From a bacterium (GTDB lineage Bacteria; Hydrothermota; DG-26; JAUXAN01), in the NCBI GenBank assembly GCA_030619885.1, contig JAUXAN010000014.1:1-51806 (forward strand): 51,806 nt of DNA, given 5' to 3'. The position numbers were made by a program, and so were the translations under genes. Position 1 is the stretch's first letter. Each line of letters starts with the position of its first letter. Below the pieces are notes generated by a model, which saw only the letters and a program-made list of their open reading frames with translations, was not told the origin of the DNA and searched no databases. Below, piece by piece: positions 25,605 through 32,255 of the stretch.

Positions 25605-26254
25605 ATATTTTTGAAGAGATGGCTCAATCTATCGTATCGCTCGACAGCGCAAAGGCAAAGCGTCTTGCCAATGCTTCTATTAAAAAGAATATAGATCCTG
25701 TTCAATCTATAGAATTGGGCTTCGCCCCTGGCATTCAGAAAGCAGGAGAACTCTACGAACAGGGTGAATATTTCATTCCCCAGTTGATTCGTTCGGCAGA
25801 AGTGATGAAGGAAGTTTTAAAGATACTCCAGCCGGCTATTCTTAAAAGTGGAGAATCGCTCCCTTCTTTTGGAAAGATTGTAATTGGCACTATAGAAGGT
25901 GATATACATGACATAGGAAAAAATTTAGTGGGTGCGATGCTCGATGCATCAGGTTTTGAAATCATAGACCTTGGAGCCGATGTTCCAGTCCACTTGTTCA
26001 TCGAAAACGCCGAAAAAGAAAATGCGGAACTGATCTGCACCTCCGCACTTCTCACAACTACTATGACAGGTCAGAAAAGATTGATTGAATATCTCATGCA
26101 GAAAGGTCTGAGGGACAAATTTTTTGTGATGGTAGGTGGTGCTCCAGTCAGTAAAGATTGGGCAGAAAAAATTGGTGCAGATGGTTATGCCGAGAATGCG
26201 CAGCAGGCTGTAAAAGTTGCAAAAAGACTCGTATCCCGTACAGATCACGGATGA
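25601..26254 (+). CDS. Corrinoid (B12-binding) methyltransferase protein
   Basis: A 217-residue protein with a helical cap domain (about 1-90) and a B12-binding Rossmann domain. The cobalt-coordinating histidine is in GDIHDIGKNLVGAML (near residue 103), with the companion motifs TSALLTTTM near 148 and MVGGAPVS near 177. It resembles the MtbC/MttC/MtaC corrinoid proteins that carry methyl groups from methylamines, methanol or glycine betaine-type donors. The TTG start overlaps the preceding stop, and GGGAGG lies 4 nt upstream. No methyltransferase partner (MttB/MtbB/MtaB type) is adjacent, so donor and acceptor are unknown. Confidence 0.85.
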   Translation: MNIFEEMAQSIVSLDSAKAKRLANASIKKNIDPVQSIELGFAPGIQKAGELYEQGEYFIPQLIRSAEVMKEVLKILQPAILKSGESLPSFGKIVIGTIEGDIHDIGKNLVGAMLDASGFEIIDLGADVPVHLFIENAEKENAELICTSALLTTTMTGQKRLIEYLMQKGLRDKFFVMVGGAPVSKDWAEKIGADGYAENAQQAVKVAKRLVSRTDHG

Positions 26255-26295
26255 TCGTCTTTTTTCCTTAATTCTGTGGAAAGTATAAACCACAG

Positions 26296-26637
26296 TTATA
26301 CGACCCGTATGGGTGGTTTCTTTTTCCTTGTCTCTTCGCTGATCCAGTTCAAGAAATCCTTTGAGCCTTTTTCAATTGGGAAAGAGACCACAGCGGGCAC
26401 TTCATAAGGATGGAGTTCTTTTATCCTCGATTCCAAATCTGTCCAGAGTTCCTCTTTTGTCTTAAAGAAGACACCATACTCCCCTGTCTCTTGCACCTCA
26501 CCTTTCCATCTATAGATGGAATCTATCTTAAAAATGTTGGCACAGGCAATCAGTCTCTCTTTTAATAGAACTTTTGATAGCTGTCTTGCCTTTCTCCTTT
26601 TTGGCAGGGTCGTATAAACGATGATGAACTTTGCCAT
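26296..26637 (-). CDS. cutA: CutA1 family protein with repeat-encoded tail
   Basis: A 113-residue trimeric cytoplasmic protein of the CutA1 family, once linked to divalent metal tolerance; the molecular role is unsettled. Family motifs: TTLPKRRKARQLSKVLL, CANIFKIDSIYRWKGE and LHPYEVPAVV. Typical CutA ends shortly after the WLxxxT helix; here about ten extra residues, RKKKPPIRVV, and the stop codon come from a 30-bp repeat (26299-26328). The inverted copy lies upstream of the promoter. The gene is monocistronic and leaderless. The basic, proline-containing tail is specific to this context. Confidence 0.9.
   Translation of the reverse strand: MAKFIIVYTTLPKRRKARQLSKVLLKERLIACANIFKIDSIYRWKGEVQETGEYGVFFKTKEELWTDLESRIKELHPYEVPAVVSFPIEKGSKDFLNWISEETRKKKPPIRVV
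26299..26328. repeat. 30-bp inverted repeat, left copy (inside cutA 3' end)
   Basis: Perfect reverse complement of 26673-26702. Its GACCCGTATGG core is shared with intergenic repeats near 29589 and 50719. It encodes the last ten residues of CutA. Confidence 0.85.
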
Positions 26638-26643
26638 TTTTTC

Positions 26644-26671
26644 ATAATACAGTTTCGATTCTCAATGTCAA
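26644..26671 (-). promoter_or_regulatory. cutA promoter, leaderless type
   Basis: Minus strand TTGACA (26666-26671), 16-nt spacer, TATTAT (26644-26649), then 6 nt to ATG at 26637. The right copy of the 30-bp repeat ends one base before the -35 box. Confidence 0.7.
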
Positions 26672-26672
26672 C

Positions 26673-26702
26673 AGGAAAAAGAAACCACCCATACGGGTCG
26701 TA
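26673..26702. repeat. 30-bp inverted repeat, right copy (upstream of cutA promoter)
   Basis: Perfect inverted copy of 26299-26328, so the pair brackets the whole cutA transcription unit. Confidence 0.85.
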
Positions 26703-26998
26703 CAACAGAGAACACAAATTCTTTTACAGTTGCTCGTTTGCATTGATCGGTTACTCGTCTGCCAAAGTCTTGTACGGTGGGCAGGCGATGTCCGTTTCGT
26801 TATTATTAAACTCTTAATTTTGTGTTAATTCGAAAATCTGAAATCTAAAAGGCTGACCCCCAAATCACTACGAGAAATAACCATAAAGAGATAGCCAAAG
26901 GAGGGAGGTTAAGATGGAAATATCCAGACCCTTCCAGATTCGCCTTGATTCTTCTTGAGGAAACCCAGGGTTCCAGGTATATCCTCCGAAACATCTCA

Positions 26999-27023
26999 AT
27001 GTTTTGATATTATATCAAAACAT
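26999..27023. promoter_or_regulatory. 12-bp-arm palindrome, possible operator
   Basis: ATGTTTTGATAT and ATATCAAAACAT around a single T. The arms are perfect, and the 25-bp size suits a dimeric regulator site. It lies about 110 nt upstream of the promoter for the 27321 pair, so direct repression is uncertain. Confidence 0.35.
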
Positions 27024-27133
27024 AAAAGATTTGTCTATTCAGAAATACAACCTACGAAAATTTTATTAAAAAATAGTATTCCAGTCTCTTTTGTGAAAAA
27101 TCACTCTGCAGAGCTATATTCTGTGCTTTTTAG

Positions 27134-27162
27134 TTGACTTTTAAATATAATTATAATAAAAT
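27134..27162 (+). promoter_or_regulatory. Promoter of the PBECR-like/DUF2283 pair
   Basis: TTGACT (27134-27139), 17-nt spacer, TAAAAT (27157-27162). The next ATG at 27171 begins after 8 nt and is followed by only eight sense codons, so a short leader peptide may be made. Confidence 0.5.
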
Positions 27163-27219
27163 TAAGGGAGATGAGGATTGAAATACACCTGTTTTAGGCA
27201 AGCAAAACCAAAGGAGATT

Positions 27220-27318
27220 ATGAAAAATCAAATGTCAAGGATTGGCACCAGCATAAACGTTAAAAAAACTAACATAGCGAAGAACGGATTTTTCCATAGT
27301 ATCCGAGGGAGCCAATAA
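27220..27318 (+). CDS. Possible 32-residue small protein
   Basis: An open frame of 32 codons with a good ribosome site (AAAGGAG, 4 nt before ATG) that stops 2 nt before the next gene's start. No family is recognised. Part of it (AAATGTCAAGGATTGGCACC) resembles the intergenic repeat phrase near 8482, so it may be a chance frame. If real, it would be coupled to the toxin-like gene. Confidence 0.3.
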   Translation: MKNQMSRIGTSINVKKTNIAKNGFFHSIRGSQ

Positions 27319-27320
27319 TT

Positions 27321-27638
27321 ATGGCTATTTTTGAAATAGAATCAAAACTTGATAAGAAAATAAGGCTTACAGAGACTCAATGGTTTCATATCAGACACAA
27401 GCATCCAGAATTAGAGAGTCAAACAGGTAAAATGGTCTATACCTTACAAGAATCTGATTCTATCTATTACTCTTCTGGTGACGATGTCTATCATTACTAC
27501 AAATATTTTGAGGAGACTCCAGTTACTAAAAAGCATCTTTTGGTAATTGTGAGACATCTTAACAAGGAGGGTTTTGTAATAACATCTTTTTTTGTTGCAC
27601 GAATTCATATAGGAGATAAGGGGGTAATATATGAATAA
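27321..27638 (+). CDS. PBECR-like putative RNase toxin
   Basis: A 105-residue protein with the pattern LTETQWFHIRHKHPEL, YHYYKYF, LLVIVRHL and FVITSFFVARI, reminiscent of the PBECR (phage-Barnase-EndoU-ColicinE5/RelE-like) nuclease families; the His in HIRHKHPE and the final strand are typical. The assignment is by pattern only. It overlaps the DUF2283 gene by 8 nt, an arrangement seen in toxin-antitoxin pairs. No clear Shine-Dalgarno site lies close to its ATG, so translation may depend on the short ORF upstream. Confidence 0.55.
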   Translation: MAIFEIESKLDKKIRLTETQWFHIRHKHPELESQTGKMVYTLQESDSIYYSSGDDVYHYYKYFEETPVTKKHLLVIVRHLNKEGFVITSFFVARIHIGDKGVIYE

Positions 27639-27849
27639 GAAGAAAATGTTTATAAGTTATGATAACGAGGCAGATGTTGTTTACTTAAGTTTTGGAAAAC
27701 CTATCAAAGCAGAAGCAGATGAAATATCCAATGGTGTTTTTGCAAGATACAAACCAGAGACGAAAGAACTCGTTGGATTGACAATAGTTAGTTTCTCAAA
27801 GAAGTTTGACAAACATCCGAAGGAAGTTGCAATTCCAATGTATAAATAA
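27631..27849 (+). CDS. DUF2283 protein, putative antitoxin
   Basis: A 72-residue protein matching DUF2283: SYDNEADVVYLSFGKP at the start, followed by GVFARYKPETKELVGLTI. DUF2283 proteins are commonly found beside small RelE-like or DUF4258-like genes, and an antitoxin role has been proposed. Here it overlaps the putative nuclease gene. The family call is firm; the function is inferred. Confidence 0.75.
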   Translation: MNKKKMFISYDNEADVVYLSFGKPIKAEADEISNGVFARYKPETKELVGLTIVSFSKKFDKHPKEVAIPMYK

Positions 27850-27982
27850 ATTATAGAACTGATGCGGCAAAAGTTTGCACAGAAAAATCTAAGGTTGTTA
27901 TAGTTCAATGCCTTCCATTCCTTTGGAAAAATTTTTTCTGCGGAATGGACAGGTCGGAGGGTGCTTTGGGGTCAAATCTCGA

Positions 27983-29315
27983 CAGGCTGTGTCATAATTT
28001 TAAAAATACTCTGTTTAGTAAAAATTCTCTGAAAACCAAGTTCTGACTCAAATTCCCTAACGCGGGTTCAACAGTTATTTTCCGTATCCCAAATATCTTT
28101 TTCCCTTCTGCTGTAGAAAGTTTTTGCCTCATCTTCATGGTGAGATGTGCATATTCAGACAACCAAATGCTTCGACCTTTCTTATCAGTTGTACATCTTC
28201 CAAAATATTGACAGTCGTTACATTCTTTGCAAGTGTAGATTGAAACCAGTCTATTACGATGTTTTTTCTGCTTGATGTAATTGAGCCTTTTGCCAGCAGG
28301 ACATATAAAATAGTTCTCTTCTCGATTTAAAATAAACTTTCTCATATGGAAAGGCGAATCTTCGTCAGTCTTCTTTCCTCGTCTTTTTGCCTGGTCTCTC
28401 ATATCAGGAATATAAGCATCAACCTCTTTCCTCTCTTCTAATTCGGCTAAATTCAGTTCTAAATTGTATCTACTGTCTGCTATAATTTTGAGCTTCTCTT
28501 CATCATCACTATTAGTTTCCTTTTTGAATTCTCTTATATTTTCACACGTTTGATCAACCATCGGTATTAAACAAGTAGTATCATTTTGTTCATTCGTAAC
28601 ATCATTTGCAACTATTATCTGTTCCTTGGAATCTATAGCAACTTGTGCCCGATATCCAGAGATTATTCTCGCCCCATCTTTTTGAAATTGTGCATCTTCA
28701 TCTGTAATATTAATCTTCTTCTTGCCACTCGCTTTTAGTTTCTTCTGTGCTTGCTTCAATTCTTCCACTATTTCTTTCATTCTATTAATACGCTTCTCTT
28801 TCTCTTCAATATCTTCTGGTAATTCATCCCCTCTTTCCTCGGCTCCATATTTTTCGTCTTCTTCAAGATCGGTCTGGTTCGCTTTCTCTAAGTATTCCTC
28901 TATTGCTTTCTTGAGTTTTTCTCTATCCTTAATAATCCTTTTATCATCATAGGTTCTCCTTGCTGCCGCATTTGCTTTTATTACTTTTGAATCAATTGAG
29001 ATTTCCCCAAGTTTAGTCATACCCAAACGATGATAAATCTGCAGTATATCTACAAAAGAATCCTTTAACTCTTTGAGATTATTCCTGCGAAACTATGATA
29101 TCGTTTTAAAATCAGGTTTCTGCATCCCAGACAGATATATGAAAGCAACATCAGTATTTAGTCTTTCCTCAATTTTTCTTGAACTGTATACTTTAGTTGC
29201 ATACCCGTAAAACCAGATTTTTACCATCAGTGCTGGATGATATGAAGGGTTACCTTTGGCAAATTGTCAATCTTTTTACCGACGATAAAAATCGAAGGGG
29301 TTATGACACAGCCTG
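27983..29315 (-). mobile_element. IS1182-like element, decayed
   Basis: Bounded by 15-bp inverted ends CAGGCTGTGTCATAA (27983-27997) and its complement (29301-29315). The length of 1333 bp is shorter than usual for the family, and the transposase is broken at both ends. No target duplication could be identified. Outside the right end a short AT-rich stretch carries a GGAGG site but no gene. Confidence 0.8.
27992..29266 (-). pseudogene. IS1182-family transposase remnant
   Basis: The frame can be read from about 29266: GNPSYHPALMVKIWFYGYAT, SSRKIEERL, AFIYLSGMQKPDFKTIS, then an in-frame TAG at 29093-29095, then FRRNNLKELKD and the DDE core starting KLGEISIDSKVIKANA (from 29026). The N-terminal first residues are missing. 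The C-terminus stops soon after VEPALGNLSQNLVFREFL, where intact relatives continue for several dozen residues. A CxxC region (CKECNDCQYFGRC) is present. The amber codon replaces the usual Asp or Asn of ISDFR-type motifs, and together with both truncations this means it is dead. Confidence 0.85.
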
Positions 29316-29532
29316 CTTAGATAAGTATTCGGGCCTCCTAAATAATAAATTAATAAATAAGGAGGGAAAATGTAAAGCAAAAAATTATGAAATTTTGGAC
29401 TTGACAACCTTTTTATAGAAGTAAAAAATATCATTTTGGTGCAAAAAAAATTTTCTATAGAGGCGCTGTCCCTATTTTTTAATCTGCTCCCGTGCCTTAC
29501 TCTGCGGATTCCGCGAACTTTGCGGTTTCTTT
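29316..29532. other. Intergenic region beside the IS remnant
   Basis: AT-rich with no recognisable gene. The last 40 nt (ACTCTGCGGATTCCGCGAAC, then TTTGCGGTTTC) are a dispersed repeat of the kind found near 2840 and lead into copy B of the promoter-carrying repeat. Confidence 0.4.
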
Positions 29533-29759
29533 TTTCCTTGACCCCTTGAATGAGATATAAAGTGTGGGGTCAGTCCCTACGGTCGCAGACCCGTATGGGA
29601 TCCGTATGGAAAAAATCTGACCATTAGCACCTCGTTTTACTCGGTACATAGCACCTCGTTTTACTCGGTACATAGCACCTCGTTTTACTCGGTACATAGC
29701 ACCTCGCTCCGCTCGGTGCATTCCGTACGGATCCAGAGATAGGTCGATTTTTCTTGACA
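29533..29759 (+). repeat. Copy B of promoter-carrying dispersed repeat
   Basis: TTGACCCCTTGAATGAGATA, GTGTGGGGTCAGTCCCTACGG, CGTATGG and CTGACCATTAG match copy C (41880-41970) in order. Copy B has about 115 nt of extra sequence (29628-29742), mostly a 24-nt tandem array, inserted between CCATTAG and GTCGATTTTTCTTGACA. It ends in the -35 box of pilT. Confidence 0.7.
29627..29722. repeat. 24-nt tandem repeat, four units
   Basis: Three identical units that begin GCACCTCGTTTTACTCGG and end TACATA, plus a fourth diverged unit (GCACCTCGCTCCGCTCGG). GCACC and GGTGC in the fourth unit can pair. Not a CRISPR array: units abut with no spacers. Confidence 0.9.
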
Positions 29760-29782
29760 TTTTATAATTGGTATTATATAGA
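29754..29782 (+). promoter_or_regulatory. pilT operon promoter
   Basis: TTGACA (29754-29759), 17-nt spacer, TATAGA (29777-29782). Transcription would begin near 29789, giving a leader of about 19 nt with a G-rich ribosome site (TGGGGGGAAAG) before ATG at 29808. Confidence 0.65.
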
Positions 29783-29807
29783 GATTAATCGAAACTTGGG
29801 GGGAAAG

Positions 29808-30905
29808 ATGGAATTAAAAGACATGTTAAGTAAGATGATGAAAGAGAGCGCATCTGACTTGCATCTTAAAGCAGGGGTACCACCTGTCTTTAGAATTGAC
29901 GGGACACTGCGTCCTACTAAAGATGAAGCACTCTCGCCAGAAGTTCTGAAAAAAATTGCCCTCCAGTTGATGAATAAGCGTCAGGCTGAAATTTTTGACC
30001 GCACCAAAGAACTCGACTTCGCCGTCGGTGTTGCAGGACTCGGAAGGTTCAGGGTGAATGTCTATATACAGAGAGGAAGCGTTGCACTCTCTTTGAGGGC
30101 AATACCCGTATCGGCAAAGCGAGTCGATGAACTAAATCTCCCTCCCGTTTTGAAGGATATGGCTTCAAAACCAAGGGGCTTGATTCTTGTGACAGGTACT
30201 ACAGGAAGTGGTAAATCCACAACCCTGGCCGCTATGATAGAATATATCAATGAGAATTTGAACAAAAATGTAATAACCGTGGAAGACCCTATAGAATTTC
30301 TGTTCAAGGATAATACCTCTGTCATATCACAGAGGGAACTTGGAACCGATACAGAATCGTTCGATTCTGCTTTGAAGCATGTCTTGAGACAGGACCCCGA
30401 CATTATCCTCATAGGTGAGATCAGGGATAGAGCTACAATAGATGTTGCTGTGAAGGCTGCTGATACAGGTCATTTAGTTATGTCAACTCTCCATACCCTT
30501 AATGCTACTGAGACGATAAACAGAATAATCTCCTTCTTCCCACCGCATCAGCATCAATATATACGTGTCCTTTTATCAGCAACTTTAATTGGAGTAGTAT
30601 CCCAGCGTCTTATACCAAGAGCAGATGGTAAGGGAAGGGTTCCAGCAGTTGAGATTATGGTTTCAACACCTACAATAAAAGATTATATAATTGACTCTAC
30701 CAAGAGCCCTCTTATCCAAACCGCCATAGAAGAGGGAGGACAGTATAAGATGCAATCATTCGACCAATCGATTATGAAACTTTACAAAGAGAATCTCATC
30801 TCTTACGAAATGGCGATGCAGTATGTGACGAATCCAGACGAATTCAACCTCAGATTAAGGGGAATTAAAACTACTGCCGATAAAGGATGGCAGGATATGG
30901 GTTGA
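29808..30905 (+). CDS. pilT: Type IV pilus retraction ATPase PilT
   Basis: A 365-residue secretion-superfamily ATPase. It starts with MELKDMLSKMMKESASDLHL; Walker A GTTGSGKST is near residue 130, the Asp box EDPIEFLF near 160, Walker B DIILIGEIRD near 197, and the His box ADTGHLVMSTLHT near 218. PilT hexamers power pilus retraction and twitching. The ATG at 29808 follows a G-rich ribosome site; a longer open frame upstream would begin inside the promoter and is rejected. No other pilus gene is in the window; it heads an operon with accC and ppdK. Confidence 0.95.
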   Translation: MELKDMLSKMMKESASDLHLKAGVPPVFRIDGTLRPTKDEALSPEVLKKIALQLMNKRQAEIFDRTKELDFAVGVAGLGRFRVNVYIQRGSVALSLRAIPVSAKRVDELNLPPVLKDMASKPRGLILVTGTTGSGKSTTLAAMIEYINENLNKNVITVEDPIEFLFKDNTSVISQRELGTDTESFDSALKHVLRQDPDIILIGEIRDRATIDVAVKAADTGHLVMSTLHTLNATETINRIISFFPPHQHQYIRVLLSATLIGVVSQRLIPRADGKGRVPAVEIMVSTPTIKDYIIDSTKSPLIQTAIEEGGQYKMQSFDQSIMKLYKENLISYEMAMQYVTNPDEFNLRLRGIKTTADKGWQDMG

Positions 30906-30908
30906 TAG

Positions 30909-32255
30909 ATGTTCAAAAAGGTCCTCATAGCCAACAGGGGTGAGATCGCACTCCGTATAATCAGGTCATGTAAGGAGCTCGGGATAAAGACGGTTGCAAT
31001 ACATTCAGAGGCTGATGCCAATTCACTCCATGTGAGATTTGCAGACGAGGATGTCTGTATCGGTCCTCCACCTTCTACAGAGAGTTATCTGAATGTACCG
31101 AGGATTGTCAGTGCTGCTGAGGTGACCAACGCCGAGGCGATTCATCCTGGTTATGGATTCCTTGCTGAAAATCCCAACTTTGCTGAGATATGCGAGTCGT
31201 GCGGTATAAAGTTCATTGGACCACCGTCTGATGTCATACGTAAATTAGGCGATAAGGTATTTGCAAGAAACATAATGGGCCGATCTGGTATTTCTGTCCT
31301 CCCGGGTAGCAAAGAGTCCGTCACCGATTTTAAAGAAGCTTCGAAGATTGCGGGTGAGATCGGCTACCCCGTGATACTCAAAGCAACCCTCGGTGGTGGA
31401 GGAAAAGGAATGAGAATCGCATACGACAAAAAATCACTTGGGGATTTTTTCACTATAGCCAGAGCCGAAGCAGGTGCTGCCTTCGGAGATCCGAGAATAT
31501 ACATAGAGAAATATATGGAACGACCGAGACATATCGAGTTTCAAATATTGGGCGATAACTTCGGTAATGTAGTTCATCTAGGCGAAAGGGAGTGTTCTAT
31601 CCAGAGAAGACATCAGAAACTGATTGAAGAATCTCCTTCTGTGATAATGAATGATGGATTGAGAAAGAAGATGGGCAAACTTGTAGTGAAGGGTGCCAGT
31701 GATTTAGGTTACAGAAGTGCTGGAACTATGGAATTTTTAGTGGATGCCCAAATGAATTTCTATTTCTGCGAGATGAATACCAGAATACAGGTGGAACATC
31801 CTGTTACAGAGTTTGTTACAGGGGTGGATATCGTGAAAGAACAGATAAAAATTGCAGCAGGAGAAAGACTGAATACACGACAGAAAGATATTCACATAAA
31901 GGGACATGCGATAGAGTGTAGAATAAATGCAGAGGACCCTCAAAAAGGGTTCATCCCTTGTGCAGGTAAGGTCAAGGGGTTCCATATTCCAGGTGGCTTC
32001 GGTGTAAGGGTGGATACCCATGTATATGCCGAATATGAGATTCCACCCTATTATGATTCTATGATAGGTAAAGTCATAGTATACGGTGATACGAGAGAGG
32101 AGGCTATAGCAAGGATGAAGAGAACTCTCGAGGAGTTCTATATAGATGGAGTGAAGACTACTGTCCCATTCCATCTGAGTTTGATTGGCAATGATAAATT
32201 CAAAAAGGGCGAGTTCGATACAGGATTCGTTGAAAGAATGGGGGTTCAGTTATGA
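30909..32255 (+). CDS. accC: Biotin carboxylase (AccC or PycA type)
   Basis: A 448-residue ATP-grasp enzyme that carboxylates biotin using bicarbonate. It starts MFKKVLIANRGEIALRIIRS; the glycine-rich ATP loop GGGGKGM is near residue 161, the metal-binding EMNTRIQVEH near 288, and the C-terminal domain contains RINAEDP. It is the stand-alone form. No biotin carrier or carboxyltransferase gene is adjacent, so it could serve acetyl-CoA carboxylase or act as subunit A of a two-part pyruvate carboxylase. The downstream, 4-nt-overlapping ppdK makes a pyruvate/oxaloacetate/PEP role attractive but unproved. Confidence 0.92.
   Translation: MFKKVLIANRGEIALRIIRSCKELGIKTVAIHSEADANSLHVRFADEDVCIGPPPSTESYLNVPRIVSAAEVTNAEAIHPGYGFLAENPNFAEICESCGIKFIGPPSDVIRKLGDKVFARNIMGRSGISVLPGSKESVTDFKEASKIAGEIGYPVILKATLGGGGKGMRIAYDKKSLGDFFTIARAEAGAAFGDPRIYIEKYMERPRHIEFQILGDNFGNVVHLGERECSIQRRHQKLIEESPSVIMNDGLRKKMGKLVVKGASDLGYRSAGTMEFLVDAQMNFYFCEMNTRIQVEHPVTEFVTGVDIVKEQIKIAAGERLNTRQKDIHIKGHAIECRINAEDPQKGFIPCAGKVKGFHIPGGFGVRVDTHVYAEYEIPPYYDSMIGKVIVYGDTREEAIARMKRTLEEFYIDGVKTTVPFHLSLIGNDKFKKGEFDTGFVERMGVQL

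Larger units (their letters stand above)
26703..27219. other. Long intergenic region with palindrome and short leader ORFs
   Basis: No clear gene over about 500 nt. It contains a GGAGGGAGG site followed by ATG at 26914 but only 14 codons (MEISRPFQIRLDSS), possibly the relic of a lost gene; a near-perfect palindrome at 26999-27023; and a promoter at 27134-27162 whose -10 box lies 8 nt before an ATG (27171) that opens only eight codons. Confidence 0.4.

Noticed and set aside
29093-29095. Pyrrolysine or other amber recoding
   Set aside because: The transposase is also truncated at both ends, and no PylS/tRNA-Pyl is visible; simple decay explains it.
29627-29722. CRISPR array
   Set aside because: The 24-nt units are directly adjacent without spacers and no cas genes are present.
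29754-29807. Upstream start of pilT
   Set aside because: It would begin inside the -35 box; the ATG at 29808 has a ribosome site and the conserved PilT N-terminus.
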